Shown here in pieces: positions 23,816 to 37,300 of a stretch of 64,000 bases of DNA (within the stretch, counting starts at the first letter, position 1; every line of letters begins with the position of its first letter). Under the pieces are notes generated by a model, which had not been told where the DNA came from, made no database searches, and was given only the letters and a program-made list of their open reading frames with translations. Source of the DNA: Pegea sp. RAD2-039 (taxonomy: Eukaryota > Chordata > Thaliacea > Salpida > Salpidae); NCBI GenBank assembly GCA_034620365.1, contig JAQGEQ010000379.1, positions 310,001-374,000 on the forward strand, given 5' to 3'. A program made the position numbers and the translations under genes.

Positions 23816-26400
23816 GTACCAAAAATAATTCGGATTAGTTTTAATGTCTTTAGAAATTGAACTACAAAATATGATTCTTTTAAAAACTTTAAGCAAAAAG
23901 CCTCCTTAATAAATGATAAGGTTTGAACTAAAATTAAGCAACAGTAAATGTTTGCAAGTAAATGCTGTTAAATCATGAAAAAGTTACAAAATAGGTTACT
24001 TTAATCTAATAAGTTAATAAATATATTCAATTTACTAGTATTTGCTAGTTTTATTAATTTGCTAGTTTTATTGTATTAAAATTAGAAAAGGCTCGTTCAA
24101 AAGAAAAGTCATAAAAAAAATGTTATCTCTTGTTAAGATTAAAGATTTTTTCTAAGTTTATGAAAAATTTTAAATTCTAATAAACTTCAGAAAATTTACA
24201 AAAATAGTTTTTAGCTTTTAGCAAAAATAACGTTTATAATCGTTTATAATAAAGTTTACGAAACAAGTTTGGTTCATCATTATGACTTTTGTTAAACTGA
24301 TGTTTCATCAGTTTTCAAATTTGTACTAGGGAACTAAAGGAGCTTTACCCGTTTATAATCGAAGTTTAATCTAGTATTAAAATGAAACTAAAGTCTTGCG
24401 TTTGTGGGTAATCAGAAAATTTTAGAGTAGTTTCACTGTTATCGGAAATTATTCTAAAAAGTTTTGACTTTGATGAAATTTAAACAAAGAGATGTCTTCA
24501 CAAAATTCAAGTCATTTATTTAAAATTCCTAACAACTTCAATTGATTTACCAGTTAGCAAAGTTTGAAATTAAAGCTTCTAAAATAATAAAAATATAATG
24601 CCAAGATTATTGTTTTTCAATAACAAAATATTTTAGTTTAATAAAATTAAAAAATATTTTGATACTTCTCAAATTAAACTGTTTTTCTGTAGTTAAATTT
24701 AGTAAGCGCTTAAAAAATTAAACCAAAATATAAAATAATATTATAACGTTGAAGAAGATTTGTTTATAATAAAAGTTCATTTTTAATTTCGAAAATAAAA
24801 TTATTTACGTTATTAATAAATTTTTTAAATATTCAAAAATACTTTTCAATTTCATTTAAAAATATCTTTTTCAACTGTAACTGATCAGTCAAACTTAGTT
24901 TTAAGTCTTTTAAGATTAACTCCGAAGTAAATTTATCAAACAAATAAAATTTTAGATGAATAATTAGAGAATTATATATTGACCTGTATATAAATAAATT
25001 ACAATTTTAAATCAAAACAAAAACTTTTAATTTTGTTTTTGAAGACTTGGAATGTTACTTTAAAGCATACGAAAGTAAATAACATTATCAGCCAAACAAG
25101 TTTGATTTATGACAAGGAGTTTTTTTAACTGGTATTTCACCAGCTGTCAAAATATTTTTTTGAAAGAGAAGATAAGGATTATGATCCACATTCCTTTTAG
25201 TGTACTCTAAATTTAACATGCCACCAGTATCTAGCGTTTGTGGGTAATTTAAACATCTTTGAGAAGAAAATAAACGCTTTGTATTTTAATTAACCAAAAA
25301 CTAAATATTAAATTCTGTATTAATTTTCAATTTTCTTGAATGATCTCTTTGTTAATTTATCCTTTTAAGTTTTAATTAAAGCTATGTTGAATAATACTAT
25401 GATAAGTAAGACTAATAAATAAGGCGTAGCGCCAAATAGTTTCGAAAAAAAGATAGCATTATGTTGTTTCTACTATTGTTTGCAGTGTAATACTTTAATA
25501 TCAAGTAACTAACTCTTGATTTTGTTGGTAAATTTGTTTAGACTAGTTTCACTATCATTGAAAAGTTTTCTTAAGAAATATGACTTTTAAATGAGCAAAC
25601 CCAAATGACAAAAACTTTTAAAGTAATTTTTTTTTAAATGAGATATAGCAGGCTAAAAGCTGTAAGGTTATGACGACGCCAATAAATGCAGGTTAGTTTC
25701 ATTTAATGATTAATTATAAAAAATTAAAGTATCAGTTGGCAAACTTAAAAGATAACTTTCATTGAACAATTTTAAATTCAAAATAATACATTTAGAAATA
25801 TTAAAGTATTTGTAAGTATTTGCAGTTTTTTTTTATAGGTAAAATAATATTTATTGACTACTTCATCTAAAAATCAACAAATAAAACACATGAATTATTA
25901 CTCTACAAGTATAACTAAAACTTATTTGTTATTATAATAATAATTCTGTTTAAATTAACTCAATGTTAATTCAAAATTTCTGCATTCATAAAATATCAGC
26001 CAAATTTGTTGTTTGTTGATTAAGATCTTATTTCGATAAAATTACAAATTAACTTTTTGTGTCTTTCTATATTAACCTACTTTATATAATTTAGAAAAAT
26101 CACTTTTTAAGAAAAGTTATAAAATAATATTTTTCATCTGTTTATTTTTTTTAAAGTTTTAATTATAAGTTGGACAGGAAAATTTTAAATGCTAATAAAA
26201 TTTACAAAAATTGTAGAAATGAGCATTTAGCTTTCAGTAAAAATATCTTTATAATAAACTTTACGAAACAAGTTTGAATTGTCATTATGAACTTTATTAA
26301 AATGATATTTCATCAGTTACAAAAATTACTAGGGAGCTAAAGGAGCTTTTCCATTTTCCAATTCGGAGATTAATCTATTATTAAAATGAAACTAAAGTCT
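23816..26400 (+). repeat. Tandem duplication, right copy (M2-M3-M4-M5-M7)
   Basis: It starts where the box-2 region of an M7 module ('aaagtcttgcgttttt') changes into M2 sequence ('ggtaccaaaaataattcgg') near 23812. The exchange thus took place inside the conserved box 2. Hairpins M3, M4 and M7 sit 2594-2595 bp after those of the left copy. A similar but older copy of the same run lies at about 9612-12190. Confidence 0.85.
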
Positions 26401-27480
26401 TATGTTTGTGGGTAATCAGAAAATTTTTAGAGTAGTTTCACTTTATTCGGAAATTTTTCTATGAAGTTATGACTTTTAACAAAATTAAAAAAAGAAATGT
26501 TTTCAAAAAAATCAAGTCATTTGTTTTTATTTTTTCTTAAAAGTTTGAGTAATTTACCAGATAGCAAAGTTTGAAAGTCAACTTTCATTTCACATTATTA
26601 ATTCAAACTAACTAATATATATAATTTTAGCCAAGTTTCTTGATTATAATAACAAATGGTTTTATTTCGAAAAAAATCAAAAATTCTTTTGAATTATCAA
26701 ATTAAAAAATCTTTTAACTTTTCATGATTTAAAACGTTTTACTTTAGCTAAAAATTAATAACCGCTCAACAAAAATCAAAACCAAAAGATAAAATATTAT
26801 TAAAATGTTGAATAAAGGTATTTTTATACTAAAAATTTCTTTTTAAATTCAAAAAGAAAAATATTTACGTTATTAACAAATATTTGAAAATTTCAAAAAA
26901 TCTTTTTCAACTTCATTTAAAAATTTCTTTTTCAATTGTAACTGATCAGTCAAATTTGTTTTTTAAATATTTTAACATTGACTCCGATGTAAAATTATCG
27001 AATAAAAACATTTTAGATTGATAATTAGACAATTAGATAATTACTTGTATATAAATATATTACAATCTTAAATAAAAAAAAACTTTTAATTTTGTTTTTG
27101 AAGACTTGAACTGTTACTTAAAAAGAAACTAAACAATTTTATCAGCAAAACAAAATTTGATTCGTGACAAAGAAGTTTTTAAACTGATATTTCATCAGTT
27201 GTCAAAATCCGTTTTTAAATGCTGAGGGATACAATATAAGAGTACTTTGGTGTACTTTCAACTTAACATGCAACCGACTTAATTATAAATAATAATTATC
27301 TATTTTAATAACTAACAAATAATTTACTTGAATATTTACTTGATGATCATAACTAAAACTTATTTGTTATAATTATAATATTTCTGTTTAAATTAACAAT
27401 ATTCAAGAAGACCTCAACATTTATTAATCTTTTTCAAGGATTTTTATTGTAAACATTCTTACTAATCTTATGTTAAAATT

Positions 27481-30400
27481 AACTGATATATAATCAGTTG
27501 TCCAAAATATCGGGAAGAAAACCGAAGTGTGTTTAGCTTTCATTATTTTCGCACTGTACTCGTTTAATAAAAAGTAATTTTTATCTTGTATTTGTGGGTA
27601 ACTAATTTTTTTGTCAAAGAAATTAACAGTCATTAAAAAGTTGTTTCAAAAAATGATGAATTTTTAAAAATATAAAGAAAGTCACGTCATAGAACATTCC
27701 AGTTTGTCAAGTAATTGTAAATTAGGATAAATTTTTACAGGATAATAGCTGTTGAGTCTTAATTATGATCAAATTATAGAAATAGATTTTAGCTTCCAGT
27801 CTACAAAAAAAGTTTGGTTTGTCATTGTGATGTTCGCTAAGCTAATATTTCATCAGTTGTAATCGAAGTTTAATCTAGTATTAAAATGAAACTAAAGTCT
27901 TGCATTTGTGGGTAACAGAAAATTTTTTAGAGTAGTTTCATTTTTTTCGGAATTTTTTCTAAAAAGTTTTGACTTTAATGAAATTTAAACAAAGAAATGT
28001 CTTCAAAAAATTCAAGTCATTTTTTTTAATTTTCTAACAACTTTAATTAATTTACCAGTTAGCAAAGTTTGAAATTAAAACTTCTAAAATAATAAAATAA
28101 TAATGCCAAGATTATTGTTTTTCAATAACAAAATATTTTTTTTTGATAAAATTAAAAAATATTTTGATACTTCTCAAATTAAACTGTTTTTCTTCAGTTA
28201 AATTTAGTAAGCGCTTAAAAAAATTAAACCAAAAGATAGAATAATATTATAACGTTGAAGAAGATTTGTTTAAAATAAAAGTTCATTTTTAATTTGGAAA
28301 AGAAAATTATTTACGTTATTAATAAATATTTAAAATATTCAAAAATACTTTTCAATTTCATTTAAAAATATCTTTTTCAACTGTAACTGATCAGGCAAAC
28401 TTAGTTTTAAGTCTTTTAAGATTAACTCCAAAGTAAATATATCAAAAAAATAAAATTTTAGATGAATAATTAGAGAATTATATATTGACCTATACATAAA
28501 TACATTACAATTTTAAATCAAAACAAAAACTTTTAATTTTTCTTAAAGACTTGGATTGTTACTTTAAAGCATACGAAAGTAAATAACTTTATCAGTCAAA
28601 CAAGTTTGATTTATGACAAAGAATTTTTTAAGCTGGTATTTCACCAGCTGTCAAAATATTTTTTGAAATAGAAGTTAAGGAATATGATTCACATTCCTTT
28701 TAGTGTACTCTAAACTTAACATGTAACCAGTATCTAGCGTTTGTGGGTAATTTAAACATTTTTGAGAAGAAAATAGACGCTTTTAATCTTAATTAACCAA
28801 AAATTAAATGTTAAATTCTGTATAAATTTTCAATTTTCTTGAATGATCTTTTTGTTAATTTATCCTTTTAAGATTTTAATTAAAGCAATGTTGATTAATA
28901 CTATGATATGTAAGAATAATAAGTAACGGGTAGCGCCAAATAGTTTTAAGAAAAAGATAGCATTATGTTGTTTCTACTATTTTTTGCAGTGTACTAGTTT
29001 AATATCAAGTAGCTAACGTGTTGAGTTTGTTGTTAAATTTGTTTAGACTAGTTACACTATCATTGAAAAGTTGTCTCAAAAAATATGATTTCTACAAAAG
29101 TAAAACTACGTGACAAAAACTTTAAGTAAGTAATATTCTTTTACAATGCAATATAAAAGGCGCAAGGCTGCTAGGTTTGACGACGATAATAAATGCAGAT
29201 TAGTTTCATTTAATGATTAATTATGAACAATTAAAGTATCAGTTGGCAAACTTAAAAGATAACTTTCATTGAACAATTTAAATTTAAATTACTACCTTTA
29301 GAAAACATTGTAATATTTGTAAGTATATTCAGTTTATTTTATAGCTAAAATAATATTTATTAATTATTCCATATAAAAATCAACAAATAAAACACATGAA
29401 TTATTACTCTACAAGCATAACTAAGACTTATTTGTTATTATCAAAATATTTCTGTTTAAATTAACAATATTCATGAAGACCTCATTTTTTATTTATCTTT
29501 TTCAAGAATTTTTATTTTAAACATTTTTACTAATCTTATGTTAAAATTAACTGATATATAATCAGTTTCCAAAATATCGGAAAGAAAACAGGGATGTGTC
29601 TAGAATTCATTATATTCGCACTGTACTCGTTTAATATAAGGAATTTGTTATCTCGTATTTGTGGGCAACCAAATTTTTTTCAGATAAAAATAACTGTCTT
29701 CAAAATCTGTTTCTAAAATGTTAACTTTTGAAAAACTCTAAACGAAATGACATTATAAATTATTTAAGGCGGTCTAGTAATTGTAAATAAGGGAAGATTT
29801 TACAGGATAAACGCTGTTGAGTCTTAATTATAATCAAAGTAGATTAGATTGATCTAAAGACATTTTATAAACAAGTACTAGTTGGAAAACTTAAATGATA
29901 ACTTTCATTGATTATTGTTAATTCAAAATTTCTGCATTCATAAAATCTCAGCCAAATTTTTTGTTTGTTGACTAAGATCATATTTGGATAAAATTACAAA
30001 TTAACTTTTTGTGTCTTTCTATATTAACCTATTTTATATAATTTAGAAAAATCACTATTTAAGAAAAATTATAAAAAAATATTTTTCATCTTTTATTTTT
30101 TTTAATGTTTAATTATAAGTTGATTGGAAAATTTTAAATGCTAATAAAATTTACAAAAATTATAAAAATGAGTCTTTAGCTTTCAGCAAAAATATCAATT
30201 ATATTAAACTTTACGAAACAAGTTTGATTTGTCATTATGAACTTTATTAAACTGATATTTCATCAGTTACAAAATTACTAGGGAGTTAAAGGAGCTTTTC
30301 CATGTTCCAATTCGAAGATTAATCTATTATTAAAATGAAGCTAAAGTCTTTTGTTTGTGGGTAATCAGTAGATTTTTTAAAGTAGTTTCACTTTATTCGG

Positions 30401-31390
30401 AAATTTTTTTATGAAGTTATAACTTTTATCAAATTTAAACAAAGAAATGTTTTCAAAAAAATCAAGTCATTTGTTTTTATTTTTCTTAAAATTTTGAGCA
30501 ATTTACCATTTAGCAATATTTGAAAGTCATTCCACATTATTAATTCCAAGCTACTAATATATATAATTTTAGCCAAGTTTCTGGATTATAATAACAAAAT
30601 GTTTTATTTCAAAAAAATATTAAAAAATCTTTTAACTTTTCATGATTTAAAAAGTTTTATTTTAGCTAAAATTAGTAACCGCTCAACAAAAATCAAAACC
30701 AAAAGATAAAATATTATTAAAATGTTGAAAAAAGGTATTTTTATAAACAAAATTCTTTTTTAAATTCAAAAAGAAAAATATTTACGTTATTAACAAATAT
30801 TTGAAAATTTCCAAAAATCTTTTTCAACTTCATTTAAAAATATCTTTTTCAATTGTAACTGATCAGTCAAATTTGTTTTTTAATATTTTAACATTAACTC
30901 CGATGTAAAATTATCGAATAAAAAACATTTAGGTTGATAATTAGACAGCTAGTTAATTACCGGTATATAAATTTATTACAATCTTAAATAAAAAGAAAAA
31001 CTTTTAGATTTTAGTTTTGAAGACTTGAACTGTTACTTTAGAAAATGACGAAACAAAAAAATTTTATCAGCAAAAAAGATTTGATTCGTGACACAGAAGT
31101 TTTTAAACTGATATTTTATCAGTTGTCAAAATCCGTTTTTAAATGCTGAGGGATACAATATAAGAGTACTTTGGTTTACTTTCAACTTAACATGCAATCG
31201 ACTTAACTGATAATTATAATTATTTTTTCTAAATATTGACAAATAAATTACTTGAATTATAACTAAGACTTAATTGTTATAATCAAAATATTTCTGTTTA
31301 AATTAACAATATTCAAGAAGACCTCAACATTAATTTATCTTTTTCAAGAATTTTTATTGTAAACTTTCTTACTAATCTTATGTCAAAATT
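27481..31390 (+). repeat. Short HOR block, 3910 bp: M1(deleted)-M2/M3-M4-M5-M6-M7-M8
   Basis: Hairpins: M1 27481-27499, M2 27840-27858, M4 28630-28648, M6 29549-29567, M7 30250-30268, M8 31106-31124. M1 has the same internal breakpoint as at 1380. Directly after the M2 hairpin the sequence jumps to M3 ('cagttgt' then 'aatcgaagtttaatctag', near 27861). The M4 hairpin here is the perfect form AGCTGGT-ATTTC-ACCAGCT. There is no gene. Confidence 0.85.
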
Positions 31391-34300
31391 AACTGATATA
31401 TAATCAGTTGTCCAAAATATCGGGAAGAAAACTGAAGTATGTTTAGCTTTCACCGTTTTCGCACTGTACTCGTTTAATAAAAAGTAATTTTTATCTTGTG
31501 TTTGTGGGTAACTAATTTATTCGTCAAAGAAATTAACAGTCATTAAAAGTTGTTTCAAAAAATGATGACTTTTCAAAAATATAAAGAAAACGACGTCATA
31601 GAACATTCCAGGTTGTCAAGTAATTGTAAATTAGGATAAATTTTTACAGGATAATAGCTGTTGAGTCTTAATTACGATCAAATCACGTTATTTTGATATA
31701 GAGAGTTTTTATAAACAAGTACTAGTTGGCAAAATTATAAGATAACTTTCATTGATTATTGTTAATTCCGAGTTTCTGCATTCATAAAATATCAGCCAAA
31801 CTATTTGTTTGTTGACTAACTAAATATTTTATTATGATAAGAAATCAAAGTTAAAAATTTGTTGATTTAAAAATTAACTTTTTACAATCAAATAGAAAAA
31901 GTTTCTATTTAAAGAAAAAATCATAAAATTAGATTTTCGATCGTTTGTTTAATGATTAAGTTTGTTTTAAGTTTCATGAAATTTCATAAGAAATTTAGCA
32001 AATGTTGAAAACATTATAGAAATAGATTTTAGCTTCCAGTCTACAAAAAAAGTTTGGTTTGTCATTGTGATGTTCGCTAAGCTAATATTTCATCAGTTGT
32101 CAAAATCACTTGATAACCCTACCAGATAAAATAAAATCCAACATTCATTTGTTTAATCTGTTATTAAAATGAAAGTAAAGTCTTTCGTTTGTAGGTAACA
32201 AAAAAAATCAGATTACTTTCACTGTCTTTAGAAATTGAACTACAAAATATGATTCTTTTTAAAATTTAAGCAAAAAGCCTCCTTAATAAATGCTAAAGTT
32301 TCAACTAAAATTAAGCAACAGTAAATGTTTACAGGTAAATGCTGTTAAATCATGATAAAGTTACAAAATAGGTTACTTTGATCTAATGGGTTAATAAATA
32401 TATTCAATCCTCTAGTTAGCAAAGTTTGAAAATCAAATTTTATTTCACAATTTTAATTCCAAGTTACTAAATTAGAAAAATGTTTGACAAGTTTCTTGTT
32501 TTTCAAAAGCACAATTTTTCACATGATAAAATTAAAAGTTGTTCTGATACTTCATAAACTAAATTGTTTTATTTCAGTTAAAATTAGCAGAATGTTAAAA
32601 AAAAATCAAAACCATAAGATAAAATATTATTAGAATCTTGAAAGAAATGTTTATATTTTAAGTTCATTTTTAACTTCAAAAATGAAATGATTTACGTTAT
32701 TAATAAATATTTGAAATTTTCAAAAATTCTTTTTTAAATTCATTTAAAAATATCTTTTTAAATTCTAACTGATCAGTCAAATTTATTTTTTAATAATTTT
32801 TTTGTTGACTCCGAAGTAAACCTATAAAGCAAAAAAATGTTAAAATAGAAATAAGAGAATTAGTTATTTACCTGTATACAAATACATTACCATCCTAAAT
32901 CAAAACAAAAACTTTTAATTTTGTTTGTGAAGACTTGGATTGTCTCTTTAAAACATACGAAAGTAAATAACTTTATCAGCCAAACAAGTTTGATTTATGA
33001 CAAAGAGTTTTTTAGCTGGTATTTCACCAGCTGTCAAAATAGTTTGGATAATCAGAATAAGAAATGATTTGAGCCACATTCCGTCTAGTGTACTCTAAAT
33101 TTAACATGTAACCAGTATCTAGCGTTTGTGGGTAATTTAAACATGTTTGAGAAACATTTGACTTTTAATCTTATTTAACAAAAGATTAAAGATTAAATTA
33201 TGTAAAACCTACGCATTTTTCTAAATGACATCTATCTTATCTTTTTATGAATTTCATTATAATTGTCCTTATTAGTGTTGTGATTTGTAAAACTGATATA
33301 TAATCAGTTGCCAAACAATTTCCAGAATCAAATATAGTATGCTGTTTCTACCAAGCTCCAGTCTACTCTTTTAATAACAAGTAACTAACATATGGAATTT
33401 GTTGGTAAATTTGTTTAGACTAGTTTCACTGTCATTGAAAAGTTGTCTCAAAAATTATGACTTTTGAAAAAGCAAAACCACATGATAAAAACTTTTAAAG
33501 TAATTTCTTTTACAATGAGATATAGCAGGCTAAAAGCTGTAAGGTTATGACAACGCCAATAAATGCAGGTTAGTTTCATTTAATGATTAACTTTAAACAA
33601 TTAAAGTGTCAGTTGGCAAACTATCATTGATAATTTGTTTCACAATATGATGACTTTTAAAAAACTCTAAAGATAACGATTTAATAAAGCTTGAGTTGTC
33701 CAGTTTGCCAAGTAATTGTAAATTAGGGAACAATTTAGAAGGTGAAAGCGATTGAATCTTATTTATATCAAATAACGTTGTTTTGATCTAAAGAGTTTTT
33801 GTTAACAATTAATTTACCAGTTAGCAAACTTAAACCATGACTTTCACTAGAGGTTATTCATTCCAAATTATTACATTTATAACATCTTAGTCAAGTTGTT
33901 TGTTTGTTGACCCACAAAATATTTTAGTTTGAAAAAAGTAGAAGTTAGATTTTTGTTACTTTTAGTTGAACTTATTGTATTAAAATTAGAAAAAGTTCTC
34001 TTTAAAGAAAAATCATAAAATTACATTTTTCATTTCTTGTTTAAGATTAAAGATTATATCTAAGTTGACGGAAAAATTTCAAATTCTAATAAATTTTAGT
34101 AAACTTATAAAAATGAGTTTATATGATCTTTCATATTGATGAGCTTATAATAATGAGCTTTCAATAATAATGTGATTTATAAAAAAGTTTACGAAACAAG
34201 TTTGATTTGTCATTTTGTTAAACTGATGTTTCATCAGTTTTCAAATTTGCACCAGGAAGACAACGGAGCTTTATCCGTTATTATCGAAGTTTAATCAATT

Positions 34301-37300
34301 ATTAAAATGAAACTAAAGTCTTGTGTTTGTGGGTAATCAGAAAGTTTTTAGAGTAGTTTAACTGTCACCGGAAATTATTATAAAAAGTTTTAACTTTAAT
34401 GAAATTTAAACAAAGAGATGTCTTCAAAAAATTCAAGTCATTTATTTAAGTTTTCTAAAAACTTTTACTAATTTACCAGTTAGCAATTAATGCTATGATA
34501 TGTAAGACTAATAAGTAACGAGTAGCGCCAAATAGTTTCGAGAAACAGATACCATTATGTTGTTTCTACTACTTTGCAGTTTTTAAGTTTAATATCAAGT
34601 AACTAACTCTTGAGTTTGTTGGTAAATTTGTGTAAACTAGTTTCACTGTCAGTGAAAAGTTGTCTAAAAAAATACGACTTTGAACTGAGCAAATCCACAT
34701 GACAAAAACTTTAAGTAAGTATTTTTTTTACAATGAGATTAACAAGATAAAAGCTATTAGGTTATGAAGACGCCAATAAATGCAGGTTAGTTTCATTTAA
34801 TGATTGATTATAAAGAATTAAATTATCAGTTGGCAAACTTAAAAGATAATTTTCATTGAACAATTTTAATTTCAAAATAATACATGTAAAAATATTATAG
34901 TATTTGTAAGTATTTGCAGTTTAGTTTATAGCTAAAATAATATTTATTAATTATTTCATCTTAAAATCAACAAATAAAACACATGAATTATTAATCTACA
35001 AGCATAACTAAAACTTATTTGTTATTATCAAAATATTTCTGTATAAATTATAGAAATAGATTTTAGCTTTCAGTCTACAAAAAAAGTTTGGTATGTCATT
35101 ATTTTTATTGCTAAGCTAATATTTCATCAGTTGTCAAAATCACTTGATAACCCTACAAGATAAAACGAAATCCAACATTCATTTGTTTAATCTGTTATTA
35201 AAATGAAAGTAAAGTCTTGCGTTTATAGGTAAAAAAAAATTCAGATTAGTTTCACTATCTTTAGAAATTGAACTACAAAATATGATTCTTTTTAAAATTT
35301 AAGCAAAAAGCCTCCTTAATAAATGCTAAAGTCTCAACTAAAATTAAGCAACAGTAAATGTTTACAAGTAAATGCTGTTAAATCATGATAAAACTAAAAA
35401 ATAGGTTACTTTGATCTAATTGGTTAATAAATATATTCAATTTAATAGTTAGCAAAGTTTGAAAGTCATATTTTATTTCACAATTTTAATTCCAAGTTAC
35501 TAAATTAGAAAAATATTTGACAAGTTTCTTGTTTTTCAAAAGCACAATTTTTCACATGATAAAATTAAAAGTTGTTCTGATACTTCATAAACTAAATTGT
35601 TTTATTTCAGTTAAAATTTGCAGAATGTTAAAAAAAAATCAAAACCATAAGATAAAAAATTATTAGAATCTTGAAAAATGTGTTTATATTTTAAGTTCAT
35701 TTTTAACTTCAAAAATGAAAATTATTTATGTTATTAATAAATATTTTAAATTTTCAAAAATACTTTTCAAACTCATTTAAAAATATCTATTTAAATTCTA
35801 ACTGATCAGTCAAATTTATTTTTTAATAATTTTTATGTTGACTCCAAAGTAAACCTATAAAGCAAAAAAATGTTAAAATAAAAATAAGAGAATTAGTTAT
35901 TTACATGTATATAAATACATTACCATCCTAAATCAAAACACAAACATGTAATTTTGTTTTTGAACATTTGGATTGTTACTTTAAAACATACGAAAGTAAA
36001 TAACTTTATCAGCCAAACAAGTTTGATTTATGACAACGAGTTTTTTAAACTGGTATTTCACCAGCTGTCAAAATATTTTTTTGAAAAAGATGATAAGGAA
36101 TATGATTCACATTCCTTTTAGTGTACTCTAAACTTAAGATGCCACCAGTATCTAGCGTTTGTGGGTAATTTAAACATTTTTGAGAAGAAAATAGACGCTT
36201 TGTATCTTAATTAACCAAAAATTAAATGTTAAACTCTGAAGTAATTTTCAATTTTCTTGAATGATCTTTTTGTTAATTTATCCTTTTAAGTTTTAGTTAA
36301 AGCGATGTTGATTAATGCTATGATATGTAAGACTAATAAGTAACGAGTAGCGCCAAATAGTTTCAAGAAATAGATACCATTATGTTGTTTCTACTATTTT
36401 TTGCAGTGTACTACTTTAATATCAATTAACTAACGTCATGAGTTTGTTGGTAAATTTGTTTAGACTAGTTTCACTGTCATTGAAAAGTTGTCTCAAAAAA
36501 TATGACATTTGAATGAGCAAACCCAAATGACAATACTTTAAGTAAGTAATTTTTTTACAATGAGGTATAGCAGGCTAAAAGCTGTTAGGTTATGACGACG
36601 CCAATAAATGCAAGCTAGTTTAATTTAATGATTAACTATAAACAATTAAAGTATCAGTTGGCAAACTTAAAAGATAATTTTCATTGAACAATTTTACATT
36701 CAAATTTCTACATTTAGAAAATATTATATTATTTGTAAGTTTTTGCAGTTTAGTTTATAGCTAAAATAGTATTTATTAATTATTTCATCTGAAAATCAAC
36801 AAATAAAACACATGAATTATTACTCTACAAACATAACTAAAACTTATTTGTTATAATTAAAATATTTCTGTTTAAATTAACAATATTGAAGAAGACCTCA
36901 ATATTAGTTTATCTTTTTCAAGAATTATTATTTTAAACATTCTTACTAATCTTATGCTAAAATTAACTGATATGTAATCAGTTGTCCAAAATATCGGAAT
37001 GAAAACAGTGAAGTGACCAGAATTCATTATATTCGCACTGTACTCGTTTAATAAAAAGAATTTGTTATCTCGTATTTGTGGAAAACCAAATTTCTATCAG
37101 ACAAAAATAACTGTCTTCAAAATTTGTTTCAAAAATGATGACTTTTGAAAAACTCGAAACAAAACGACGTCATAAATTATTTAAGGTGGTCTAGTAATTG
37201 TAAATAAGGGAACATTTTACAGGATAAACGCTGTTGAGTCTTAATTATAATTAAATTAGATTAGATTGATCTAAAGAGTTTTTATAAACAAGTACTAGTT

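Larger units (their letters stand above)
20509..27480 (+). repeat. HOR block with a 2.59-kb internal tandem duplication
   Basis: Hairpins: M1 20509-20527, M2 21116-21134, M3 21700-21718, M4 22533-22551, M7 23705-23723, then again M3 24295-24313, M4 25127-25145, M7 26299-26317, and M8 27182-27200. M1 has a deletion near 20805. Both halves carry the M6 half-deletion (near 23361 and 25957). Without the extra copy the block would be about 4.38 kb, the normal HOR size. There is no gene. Confidence 0.88.

Noticed and set aside
21231-26400. Assembly duplication instead of a real tandem duplication
   Set aside because: Not fully excluded, but the copies differ at several bases and by a 10-bp unit, and the junction is a distinct M7/M2 join that also needs explaining. 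Kept as real, with long reads named as the test.
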